A DNA stretch of 14,460 nucleotides from Neisseriaceae bacterium (GTDB taxonomy: Bacteria > Pseudomonadota > Gammaproteobacteria > Burkholderiales > Neisseriaceae), in contig JASLBZ010000177.1 in NCBI GenBank assembly GCA_030146285.1, positions 1 through 14,460 of the forward strand, written 5' to 3'. Position numbers and translations under genes: made by a program. The notes beneath the pieces are model-generated. The model was given only the letters and a program-made list of their open reading frames with translations, did no database searches and was not told the origin of the DNA. Positions 1-6,613 of the stretch are shown in pieces. Position 1 is the first letter of the stretch. Each line of letters opens with the position of its first letter.

Positions 1-406
1 TACTGCCTTTGTTACCAAACTTAACAACAAAATCACCAACACCTTTAGTGGTCTTGTAGTTAGGGATAGAGACCGATTCCATTAAGTTTGACGCTAAACC
101 CAAACCTTTTGCATCTATTGTTTTCTTGTCTAGGAAGCTGGTAGCCCCTGTATCTGTTGTTAAGCCTAATGGAACCATGCCATCTAAAGTTGATACAACT
201 GATGAAGATAAAGTTGGTGTTTCACCTTCAAATACTGCCACGTCAATCAAGTTTTTACGCGCAGCAATTTCACCTGCAACACGGGTTACTTGAGATTTGG
301 TCACATAATCCCCATACATTGGCATCGCGATGGCAGCTAATACACCGATAATAGCAATTACAATCATGAGCTCAATTAAAGTAAAACCTTTTTGCAATGT
401 TTTCAT
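1..406 (-). CDS. Type IV pilin 1 (PilE/PilA-like), 3' end outside window
   Basis: Type IV pilin subunit; pilins are assembled at the inner membrane into surface fibres used for twitching, adhesion and DNA uptake. The frame is open from the ATG at 406 to the window edge (135 codons). It begins with the prepilin leader MKTLQKG, then the cleavage site before FTLIEL with Glu at mature position 5, then the hydrophobic N-terminal helix. Residues 1-66 are identical to pilin 2. The segment around residues 68-95 differs, and similarity returns from about residue 96 (IDAKGLGLASNLM). The C-terminal part with the disulfide loop lies beyond the edge. An AAAAGGA ribosome-binding site lies just upstream of the start. 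Pilin identity is certain; whether this is the major subunit cannot be told. Confidence 0.93.
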   Translation of the reverse strand, partial: MKTLQKGFTLIELMIVIAIIGVLAAIAMPMYGDYVTKSQVTRVAGEIAARKNLIDVAVFEGETPTLSSSVVSTLDGMVPLGLTTDTGATSFLDKKTIDAKGLGLASNLMESVSIPNYKTTKGVGDFVVKFGNKGS

Positions 407-497
407 TTTAAAGTCCTTTTTTGTTTATTAGATGAGAGAGATTTAATTTTCTCTTACTAAAGTACATAGCAATAATTATGCCAAAGTTCTATTTTCG
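407..497 (-). repeat. Leader/promoter block duplicated upstream of pilins 1 and 2
   Basis: This 5' flank of pilin 1 (407 to about 497) is nearly the same as the 5' flank of pilin 2 (1348 to about 1434). Both carry the ribosome-binding site, a conserved TTATTAGATGAGAGAGATTT stretch (plus-strand reading) and the sigma-54 promoter. Similarity stops shortly after TTCTATTTT. Pilin 3 has a different leader. This points to a duplication of a promoter-plus-gene unit that gave pilins 1 and 2. Confidence 0.8.
468..483 (-). promoter_or_regulatory. Sigma-54 (-24/-12) promoter of pilin 1
   Basis: The minus strand reads TGGCAT-N5-TTGCT, which fits the RpoN consensus TGGCAY-N5-TTGCW with both GG and GC invariant pairs. 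It lies about 60 nt upstream of the start codon, giving a predicted leader of about 50 nt. Sigma-54 pilin promoters driven by PilS/PilR are known in several pilus-bearing proteobacteria; no pilS/pilR gene is in this window. Confidence 0.8.
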
Positions 498-589
498 GGT
501 TTTTAAATGATTAATTCATATTTGTGTCAGATGTTGATTCTATTGTTCAGAAATATGAAAAGAAAACGGTAGCTGTTTTGGGTTTAGCA

Positions 590-760
590 AGGTGGTATGA
601 GTAAAACAATGGCAGGTTGATTGCTAATAAACTTGTATTGGACATGTTTTATCTTCGTATTACTTCGATTATTGAGAAACAGATTTAGGTCAACTGGATA
701 AACAAGTGAGTATTGAACCATCGTAACAATGAAATACCGTAAGATGCTATTTTATTTATA
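590..760 (+). pseudogene. Very decayed trace of IS30-family transposase 3' end
   Basis: This spacer between pilins 1 and 2 is 410 nt. With frame changes and stops it shows, in order on the plus strand, RWYE-stop-NNGRLIA (about 590-630), DLGQLDKQVSIEP (about 684-722), LNHR (about 711-722) and YRKMLFYL (about 736-759). This is the order and rough spacing of ENTNGLIRQ ... LNNRPRKxLGYLTP at the end of IS30-family transposases, and of the clearer remnant at 1563-1785. Each piece alone is weak; order and spacing are the argument. Chance similarity cannot be excluded. Confidence 0.35.
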
Positions 761-772
761 ATATTAAAACAA

Positions 773-805
773 TAAAAAAAACCACTGCAAGCAGTGGTTT
801 TTTTG
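773..805 (-). terminator. Rho-independent terminator of pilin 2
   Basis: Hairpin ACCACTGC-AA-GCAGTGGT flanked by A and T runs lies just downstream of the pilin 2 stop codon. The A run on one side and T run on the other make it usable in both directions. The same core, CCACTGCAAGCAGTGG, recurs after pilin 3. Confidence 0.9.
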
Positions 806-816
806 ATGGTAATTGA

Positions 817-1347
817 TTAAACTTTACAGCCAGCTGGCGTGAATTTTGATTTCCAAACTTTAGGGTCAGTACCTGTAATTTGACAAGTCCATACACCACC
901 AATATCACGAGTATAAGTCATCGTAACACCTGTTAATGCGCTACTGGCTTTGTTACCAAATTTAACAATAAAATCACCAACACCTTTAGTGGTCTTGTAG
1001 TTAGGAATAGTAACTTCTTCCATTAGGTTTGATGCTAAACCAAGACCTTTTGCATCAATTTTTTGGGTTAGTTTTATGGCTTTAGCATCTACGTCAGTAG
1101 CCAAGCCTAACGGAACTGCACTTTCTAAGGATACGTCAACTGATGCTGATAAAGTTGGTGTTTCACCTTCAAATACCGCTACGTCAATCAAGTTTTTACG
1201 AGCAGCAATTTCACCTGCAACACGAGTTACTTGAGATTTGGTGACATAATCCCCATACATTGGCATTGCGATGGCAGCTAGTACACCGATGATGGCAATC
1301 ACAATCATCAATTCAATTAAAGTAAAACCTTTTTGCAATGTTTTCAT
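817..1347 (-). CDS. Type IV pilin 2 (PilE/PilA-like)
   Basis: Complete type IV pilin precursor of 176 residues. The start is the ATG at 1347, where the leader MKTLQKG begins and an AAAAGGA ribosome-binding site sits upstream. A longer in-frame start at 1410 would add 21 residues before the leader and would lie on the promoter, so it is rejected. Cleavage before Phe8 leaves the FTLIE N-terminus with Glu5, followed by a hydrophobic assembly and membrane helix to about residue 28. Cys155 and Cys174 would form the C-terminal disulfide loop. Residues about 68-95 differ most from the paralogs. It has its own sigma-54 promoter and its own terminator, so it is probably transcribed alone. Its role beside two siblings (major, minor or alternative subunit) is open. 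Confidence 0.95.
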   Translation of the reverse strand: MKTLQKGFTLIELMIVIAIIGVLAAIAMPMYGDYVTKSQVTRVAGEIAARKNLIDVAVFEGETPTLSASVDVSLESAVPLGLATDVDAKAIKLTQKIDAKGLGLASNLMEEVTIPNYKTTKGVGDFIVKFGNKASSALTGVTMTYTRDIGGVWTCQITGTDPKVWKSKFTPAGCKV

Positions 1348-1410
1348 TTTAAAGTCCTTTTTTTGTTTATTAGATGAGAGAGATTTGATTTTTCTCTTAC
1401 CAATGCACAT

Positions 1411-1426
1411 AGCAATAATTATGCCA
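1411..1426 (-). promoter_or_regulatory. Sigma-54 (-24/-12) promoter of pilin 2
   Basis: The minus strand reads TGGCAT-AATTA-TTGCT, the same 16-mer as at pilin 1, in the same position relative to the start codon within the duplicated leader block. Confidence 0.8.
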
Positions 1427-1562
1427 AAGTTCTATTTTGAATTTGAAGATGGTAAGATAATATTTAATTTAACTATGAGGTGCGACAGTTTTTAAACCAC
1501 TGATGAAGAGGCAAGATGTGGGGTACAACACCAATCATCTCTTCCCAAAATCCATTCATGTC

Positions 1563-1785
1563 GCACTACTCACATCTCAGTACTAGCGTGGGACGAATGA
1601 AAATACCAATGGCCTGACTCGCCAGATCTTTAGTAAGTAGATGAGACTGGATAATTTGGATTCTGCTAATGTGCAATGGGCTGAAGGTTTGCTGAACAAT
1701 CGATTTAGAAAAGTGCTTGGTTATTTAACACCATTTGAAGCAATGGCTTCCACTACCGTTTTCACACTTCATATCATACTTGAAT
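1563..1785 (+). pseudogene. IS30-family transposase remnant (C-terminal end)
   Basis: One plus-strand frame reads SQY-stop-RGTNENTNGLTRQ (about 1575-1625), then a TAG at 1638-1640, then from 1641 DNLDSANVQWAEGLLNNR, RKVLGYLTPFEA and VFTLHI. GTNENTNGL carries the catalytic glutamate of the DDE triad of IS30-family transposases. LNNRxRKxLGYxTPxE is the usual end of these proteins. Two in-frame TAG codons (1584-1586, which replaces the usual Glu before RGTNE, and 1638-1640) break it. The N-terminal part and the catalytic aspartates are not seen, so it is a dead fragment. It lies in the 593-nt spacer between pilins 2 and 3, on the opposite strand to the pilins. I see nothing else in 1440-1560. 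Confidence 0.8.
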
Positions 1786-1900
1786 CTGCCATATTAAATA
1801 TGTCGAATATTTTGTTATTTTTATCATTATGAGTATTGGAAAGAGAACGGGATCGATTTTAATACAGCCAAGTGAATGAAATTATGGGTATTGGTATGGT

Positions 1901-1932
1901 AAAAAAAAGCCACTGCAAGCAGTGGCTTTTTA
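1901..1932 (-). terminator. Rho-independent terminator of pilin 3
   Basis: Hairpin AGCCACTGC-AA-GCAGTGGCT with an A run on the left, which is the U run on the minus strand, and a T run on the right. It lies directly after the pilin 3 stop and shares its core with the pilin 2 terminator. Confidence 0.9.
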
Positions 1933-1940
1933 TGTTTGTT

Positions 1941-2465
1941 TTATGCTCCAGCAGTTACATCGCAACCAGCTGGTGTGAATTTTGATTTCCAAGCTTCATT
2001 GGTATTGGTAATTTTACAAGTCCATACACCACCAATATTGCGAGAGTAAGTCATCGTAACATCTGTTAATGCACTGCTGGCTTTGTTACCAAAAACAACA
2101 GTAAAGTCACCTACACCTTTGCCTGTTTTAAAGTTAGAAATTGATACAGATTTCATTAAGTTCGATGCTAAATCGCTATCAGCCGTTGCTGTAAACGCTG
2201 TCGCATCAGTGTCTGTGGTTAAGCTAAGTGGTACTAGGCCATCTGTATCTGCTGTTGCAGAGGAAGCAAGAATTGGTGTTTCACCTTCAAATACCGCCAC
2301 ATCAATCAAGTTTTTACGTGCAGAGATTTCACCTGCCACTCGTGTTACTTGTGATTTGGTTACGTAATCACCGTACATTGGCATTGCAATCGCAGCTAAT
2401 ACACCAATAATGGCAATCACAATCATCAATTCAATTAAAGTAAAACCTTTTTGTAATGTTTTCAT
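1941..2465 (-). CDS. Type IV pilin 3 (PilE/PilA-like)
   Basis: Complete type IV pilin precursor of 174 residues, with leader MKTLQKG, cleavage before Phe8, Glu5 of the mature protein, and the same N-terminal helix as pilins 1 and 2. Within the first 60 residues it differs by a Ser for Ala at residue 49. The middle (about residues 65-95) differs strongly and is shorter. The C-terminal part with GGVWTC and KSKFTPAGC is conserved, and Cys150 and Cys168 would form the disulfide loop. It ends with a DVTAGA tail that pilin 2 lacks. The ribosome-binding site is AGGAT. Its leader is unlike that of pilins 1 and 2, so it is the more distant copy. It has its own promoter and terminator. Confidence 0.95.
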   Translation of the reverse strand: MKTLQKGFTLIELMIVIAIIGVLAAIAMPMYGDYVTKSQVTRVAGEISARKNLIDVAVFEGETPILASSATADTDGLVPLSLTTDTDATAFTATADSDLASNLMKSVSISNFKTGKGVGDFTVVFGNKASSALTDVTMTYSRNIGGVWTCKITNTNEAWKSKFTPAGCDVTAGA

Positions 2466-2526
2466 TTTATATCCTAATATTTGTTATGAATATTCTGCCA
2501 ATTGATTTGGCTTCGTGAATTTATGA

Positions 2527-2542
2527 AGCAATTCTAATGCCA
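2527..2542 (-). promoter_or_regulatory. Sigma-54 (-24/-12) promoter of pilin 3
   Basis: The minus strand reads TGGCAT-TAGAA-TTGCT, again a full match to TGGCAY-N5-TTGCW. The N5 and flanks differ from the promoters of pilins 1 and 2, so the match is kept independently of the recent duplication. It lies about 60 nt upstream of the ATG. Confidence 0.8.
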
Positions 2543-2838
2543 ATTGAAACTTTATGCTGATATTATACTTAACTTAACTTTTTATACTTTTAAATGTTAT
2601 TTTTTGATAATTTTATAACTTTGTTTTCTTGTATTGGGTATTTGGATATTTTAAATATTTCATCTTATTGTTTTGATTTTATTGTTAAATGTCAGGGGTG
2701 TCTGATTTTTATAACCGAATGTCATTAAATTTTTTGCTTTTTTGAGATGAGAATTTTGGGTTTGTTTGTGTTATTTTGTAATGGTATGTAACGTGACGGC
2801 TGAGATTTTTTGGCATGGTGATGATTGTTGCTGCACAA
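2543..2838. other. AT-rich gap upstream of pilin 3
   Basis: About 300 nt of very T-rich sequence between the pilin 3 promoter and the glnE terminator. It would hold any activator (PilR-type) site for pilin 3, but no clear repeat or palindrome stands out. No coding region is supported. Confidence 0.5.
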
Positions 2839-2839
2839 A

Positions 2840-2865
2840 ATAAAAAACACCACAAAAGTGGTGCT
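2840..2865 (-). terminator. Rho-independent terminator of glnE
   Basis: The minus strand reads AGCACCAC-TTTT-GTGGTG followed by TTTTTTATTTT, a hairpin and U run about 25 nt after the glnE stop codon. Confidence 0.85.
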
Positions 2866-2889
2866 TTAGGCTGTGTGAAAAATAAAATA

Positions 2890-5559
2890 CTAAGAGAGTA
2901 TTTGTTGCCAATATTCTTTAACTACTTGGTAATACTGTAATAATTCTTCTTCATTGTCATCAAAAGCATGTTCGTTGATCAGGGATTGGTGTTGGATGGC
3001 ACGATAGAAACGATAAGCAGCTTGAATGTCTTCGATGTGTTGTTGGTCCAAGAGATTTTTCTCTGCCGCAATGCGTACCAAGGCAATATTGCCATGGTTT
3101 AAGGTGAGTTTTGGGTATTGGTTAGAGAATGCAAGTATCAGATATTGCACCATAAATTCAATATCAACGACGCCACCACGGGCATATTTTACATTGTGGT
3201 TGTCGGCAGGGTGGGTAACTTGCATTTTGGCACGCATCTCTAGGATATCTTCTTTTAGGCGTGAAATGTCACGAGGTTGACGTAAAATGTCACATCGGAA
3301 ATTTTCAAACTTCTCACCCAATAATGAATCGCCTGCGACAAAGCGAGCACGGGTTAGGGCTTGGTGCTCCCAAGTCCATGCCTTTTCTAACTGATAGCGT
3401 TCAAATGCAGACCATTCTGTACAAACAAAACCAGCGTCACCATCGGGACGCAAGCGCAAGTCGACTTGGTAGAGCATACCTGCGCCGGTGGTGGTGGAGA
3501 GCCAGCTGGTGAGCCTTTGAGACAAGCGGGTATAGTTGCTCACGGCATCTGGGTGGCCGTCTTGGTAAACATAGACCAAATCCAAATCCGATGCATAGCC
3601 CAATTCTTTGCCGCCTAAACGGCCATAACCAATAACAGCAAATTGTGGCACATCACAGTGACGCTTTTTGACACTGAGCCAAGCATGTTTAATGGCAACG
3701 GCAATCACGCAGTCGGCAAGGGCAGATAATTCATCGGATAAGGCTTCGATTGTCCAAAGTTTGTGGACGTCTTGCACTGCCAGTTGAAACAGGTGGGCAT
3801 GCTGAAAGTGACGCAGGGCGTCCATTTTGCCTTCGACATCATCACCAAATGTTGCTAGTTTTTCATCAATTTGGGTGCGAAGTTCTGCCCAGTTATATTG
3901 GGTTTCGAGTAAGCTGCTGCTGAGCAATTCATCGATTAAAATGGGATGGCGGTTCAAGTAGTTTGCCATCCATTGGCTGCTTGATAGAATTTTCACCAAT
4001 TGGGATAACGATTGTGGTTTTTCAGTTAACAGTGCCAAATAAGCGGTACGTCGGCTAATGGTTTCTAAAAAATCCAAGCTGCGAATGAAGGACTCGCTGG
4101 GGTTACGCTGGGTTTTTGCCAACTCAAACACCAAAGGCAATAAATGGGTAAATCGTTTTTGAGCATTGTCACTTAAGGATTGGTAGCGATTGCTGTGGTA
4201 AATGGTATTCAAGCGTTCAATCACACTGGCATCAAAACCTTGGCTCTTGAAAAAATCGGCTGTTTCTTCTTGAGAGGTGTTTTGCTGCCAAATCGCCCAA
4301 AGTGGGTGTTCTTGGCAAGGTGATTGATCTTCTGGCGCTGCCAATACGGAGGTAAAAAAAGCATTGACCAATAAACGGTGTCCATTGAGTCTTTGGTAAA
4401 ATGCCGTGTAATCAGCAAAGCCCATGCTGTTGGCCAGAAGATGTTGTTCATGCTCATTTAAGGGCAAGGTTTGGGTTTGTTGGTCATCATAGTATTGCAA
4501 ACGGTGTTCGCAATCTCGTAAAAAGCGATAAGCACTTAGTAAATCACTGCTGACTTTGGGCGAGATAATGTCCATCTGCCCCAATAATTTCAGCGTGCCT
4601 TGGGTGTCTTTTCTTTGTAAGACTGGTAATTGGCCACCACGAATCAATTGAAAAACTTGGGTAATGAATTCAATCTCACGAATGCCGCCTATGCCCAATT
4701 TGATGTTATCAAACCGGTCTTTTTTGGCGACTTCTTGACGAATTTTCAAATGCAAATCACGCAAACCTTCATAAGTTGAAAAATCCAAATATTTTCGGTA
4801 CACAAAAGGACGAACCAGTGCTTTGATGTCATTGTCTCCAGTGCTAATGACACGGGCTTTTAGCCAAGCATAGCGCTCCCATTCTCGCCCTTGGGTCACC
4901 AAATATTGCTCTAATGCTGTTTCACTGATGGCCAAAGCACCAGCATCGCCATTGGGTCGCAAGCGCATGTCTACTCGAAATACCTGACCATCTGGGGTGA
5001 TGTCATCAATCAATTGAATGAGTTTTTTACCCACTTTAATAAAGAATTCTTGATTGTCGATAACACGCTTACCATTGGTTTGCCCAGATTCTGGAAACGT
5101 AAAAATCAAATCAATATCGGAAGACACATTCAATTCATGCCCGCCCATTTTGCCCATGGCAATCACGGTGAGGCTTTGTGGCGCCTGGCTATACATGCCA
5201 ATGGGCTGACCATGGCGAATGCTGTACATATTGTGGGCTATGGGCAGCGATTTTAAAACAGCAAACTCAGCCAAATGAGTAATGGTTTGGGTCACTTCCA
5301 TCAAAGAGGAGGCACGGCAAATATCACGACAAATAATGTGACTGACCACATGCAAACGCAATTGGCGCAGTGATTTTTTAAAACCAGCTTCATCTTGGGC
5401 GTCGCTAAGTGTTTGCCAAGGAGCAAATTGTTCAAAATCAGCCACATTCAGTGGTCGATCTAAATGCGCCTTCATCCAGTGAAGATTGATTTGATTTTGC
5501 TCTAGATGGCGATTCAAAAACAAAGAATAAGCACGGGCTTCTTGTAAGTAGGTATGCAT
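2890..5559 (-). CDS. glnE: Bifunctional glutamine synthetase adenylyltransferase / adenylyl-removing enzyme
   Basis: GlnE adds AMP to, and removes it from, a tyrosine of glutamine synthetase in answer to the PII signal and glutamine, so tuning ammonia assimilation. It is 889 residues, against about 946 in E. coli. Two nucleotidyltransferase-like halves are visible. The N-terminal adenylyl-removing half has GKMGGHELNVSSDIDLIF (SDID at 147-150) and RLRPNGDAGALA. The C-terminal adenylylating half has RLGGKELGYASDLDLVYV (SDLD at 657-660) and DLRLRPDGDAG. Each half is followed by a GG(I/V)xxIEF element (GGIREIEF, GGVVDIEF). The ATG at 5559 is the first start after an in-frame stop; the ribosome-binding site before it is poor. 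It is a single gene, divergent from the amidase gene, with its own terminator. Confidence 0.97.
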   Translation of the reverse strand: MHTYLQEARAYSLFLNRHLEQNQINLHWMKAHLDRPLNVADFEQFAPWQTLSDAQDEAGFKKSLRQLRLHVVSHIICRDICRASSLMEVTQTITHLAEFAVLKSLPIAHNMYSIRHGQPIGMYSQAPQSLTVIAMGKMGGHELNVSSDIDLIFTFPESGQTNGKRVIDNQEFFIKVGKKLIQLIDDITPDGQVFRVDMRLRPNGDAGALAISETALEQYLVTQGREWERYAWLKARVISTGDNDIKALVRPFVYRKYLDFSTYEGLRDLHLKIRQEVAKKDRFDNIKLGIGGIREIEFITQVFQLIRGGQLPVLQRKDTQGTLKLLGQMDIISPKVSSDLLSAYRFLRDCEHRLQYYDDQQTQTLPLNEHEQHLLANSMGFADYTAFYQRLNGHRLLVNAFFTSVLAAPEDQSPCQEHPLWAIWQQNTSQEETADFFKSQGFDASVIERLNTIYHSNRYQSLSDNAQKRFTHLLPLVFELAKTQRNPSESFIRSLDFLETISRRTAYLALLTEKPQSLSQLVKILSSSQWMANYLNRHPILIDELLSSSLLETQYNWAELRTQIDEKLATFGDDVEGKMDALRHFQHAHLFQLAVQDVHKLWTIEALSDELSALADCVIAVAIKHAWLSVKKRHCDVPQFAVIGYGRLGGKELGYASDLDLVYVYQDGHPDAVSNYTRLSQRLTSWLSTTTGAGMLYQVDLRLRPDGDAGFVCTEWSAFERYQLEKAWTWEHQALTRARFVAGDSLLGEKFENFRCDILRQPRDISRLKEDILEMRAKMQVTHPADNHNVKYARGGVVDIEFMVQYLILAFSNQYPKLTLNHGNIALVRIAAEKNLLDQQHIEDIQAAYRFYRAIQHQSLINEHAFDDNEEELLQYYQVVKEYWQQILS

Positions 5560-5680
5560 GATGGGTCAAGTTATTCAACAGTAGTATTCAAAGAGTACCA
5601 CAGCATGAAATGGCTGGGTGAGGTTTTGAAATTTGTTATGTGAATGTACCTGGCCAATACTGTTTGTCGTCGGTTTGCGA

Positions 5681-5686
5681 TATGAT
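5681..5686 (+). promoter_or_regulatory. Possible -10 box of the amidase gene
   Basis: TATGAT lies about 45 nt before the amidase start in the 165-nt divergent region shared with glnE. No good -35 box is found at 16-18 nt, so this is weak. Confidence 0.25.
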
Positions 5687-5730
5687 GGCAAAACACAAAT
5701 CAAGAATCCTTATTTAAAAAGAGAATGACG

Positions 5731-6546
5731 ATGAGCAAGCTAAAAGTTGCCAGTGTTCAAATGGTGTCCAGTACTCAGGTACAAGACAATATTGCCAACA
5801 TGCAAAAATGGGTGCGCGAAGCAGCCCAAAATGGTGCCAAATGGGTGGTGCTGCCAGAGTATTGGCCGATTATGGGCGCAAATGAATTTGATAAGGTGGC
5901 GTTGGCCGAGCCCTTTGGTTCGGGTTTGTTGCAAACAACCTTAAGTGATATTGCCAAAGAATGTCAGATTGTTCTGTTTGGTGGCAGTATTCCTTTGCAA
6001 GCAGATGTTCCGAATAAAGTGCTCAATAGCATGTTGGTTTTTGATGAAGAAGGCCAGTGCATTAGCCGCTATGACAAAATGCATTTATTTGGCTTCACTG
6101 GCTTGGGTGAAAGCTACCAAGAAGCCGATAGTATTCAAGCTGGGCATCAAGTTCCAAGTTTAAGCATTCATCAGCATGGCTTTGCACAAGGCATTTGCTA
6201 TGATTTGCGTTTTCCTGAATTTTTCCGTGCTCAAGCGCCATTTGATGTGTTGATTTTACCTGCTGCATTTACTTACAACACGGGCAAAGCCCATTGGCAA
6301 ATGCTCTTGCAAGCCCGTGCGGTGGAAAACCAATGCTATGTGATTGCATCGGGGCAAGGTGGGCTGCATGAAAATGGCCGTCGTACCTTTGGACACTCGA
6401 TGATTATTAACCCTTGGGGAGAAATCGTGTCTGTTTTACCCGAAGGTGAGGGCGTGGTGTATGCTGATATATCTTGGGCTTTACTCAAAAGTGTCAGAAG
6501 CAAATTGCCAGCTTTGAAACATCAATTGATTGCGGTCAAAGCCTAA
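5731..6546 (+). CDS. Nitrilase-superfamily carbon-nitrogen hydrolase (Nit1/deaminated-glutathione-amidase type)
   Basis: Cytoplasmic amidase of the nitrilase superfamily, 271 residues, a usual length. The Glu-Lys-Cys triad is visible: Glu in VLPEYW (residue 43), Lys in RYDKMHLFG (116) and Cys in GICYDLRFPEFF (156). ICYDLRFPE is typical of the Nit1/Nit2/YbeM branch, some of which hydrolyse deaminated glutathione as metabolite repair. That substrate is known for the family and only inferred here. The ATG at 5731 is preferred over the ATG at 5725 because the AAGAG ribosome-binding site ends about 7 nt before 5731 but abuts 5725. It is a single gene, divergent from glnE and convergent with pncB. 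Confidence 0.93.
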   Translation: MSKLKVASVQMVSSTQVQDNIANMQKWVREAAQNGAKWVVLPEYWPIMGANEFDKVALAEPFGSGLLQTTLSDIAKECQIVLFGGSIPLQADVPNKVLNSMLVFDEEGQCISRYDKMHLFGFTGLGESYQEADSIQAGHQVPSLSIHQHGFAQGICYDLRFPEFFRAQAPFDVLILPAAFTYNTGKAHWQMLLQARAVENQCYVIASGQGGLHENGRRTFGHSMIINPWGEIVSVLPEGEGVVYADISWALLKSVRSKLPALKHQLIAVKA

Positions 6547-6558
6547 AGGCAGCCTGAA
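6547..6558 (+). repeat. DNA uptake sequence (AGGCAGCCTGAA dialect)
   Basis: An exact AGGCAGCCTGAA starts right after the amidase stop codon and just before the terminator. Neisseriaceae use 12-mers of the form AGGCxxxCTGAA as uptake signals bound by the minor pilin ComP, often near terminators. A second exact copy is at 9786-9797. Confidence 0.7.
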
Positions 6559-6561
6559 AAA

Positions 6562-6593
6562 AGAAAAACACCTTATATAAGGTGTTTTTTTTG
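6562..6593. terminator. Bidirectional terminator between amidase and pncB
   Basis: Perfect inverted repeat ACACCTTATATAAGGTGT (6568-6585), with an A run before it and an eight-T run after it, between two convergent genes. It can end transcription from both sides. Confidence 0.9.
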
Positions 6594-6613
6594 TGGCAGT
6601 GATGATTTAACAA

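Noticed and set aside
1348..1410. Upstream start of pilin 2 (adds 21 residues)
   Set aside because: The extension would precede the conserved prepilin leader and start on the sigma-54 promoter; the ATG at 1347 has the ribosome-binding site and matches the paralogs.
407..1940. Silent pilin cassettes (pilS-like) in the spacers
   Set aside because: The spacers show no pilin-like coding fragments; all pilin sequence in view is in full genes with start, leader and promoter.
2083..2410. Plus-strand ORFs opposite pilin 3 (and the similar 157-351 opposite pilin 1)
   Set aside because: They are antisense mirrors of the pilin genes; no ribosome-binding site or protein-like features.
2811..2838. TGGCAT ... 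TTGCT on the plus strand, like a sigma-54 promoter
   Set aside because: The spacing is 11 nt instead of 5, so the -24/-12 geometry is wrong, and no plus-strand gene follows.
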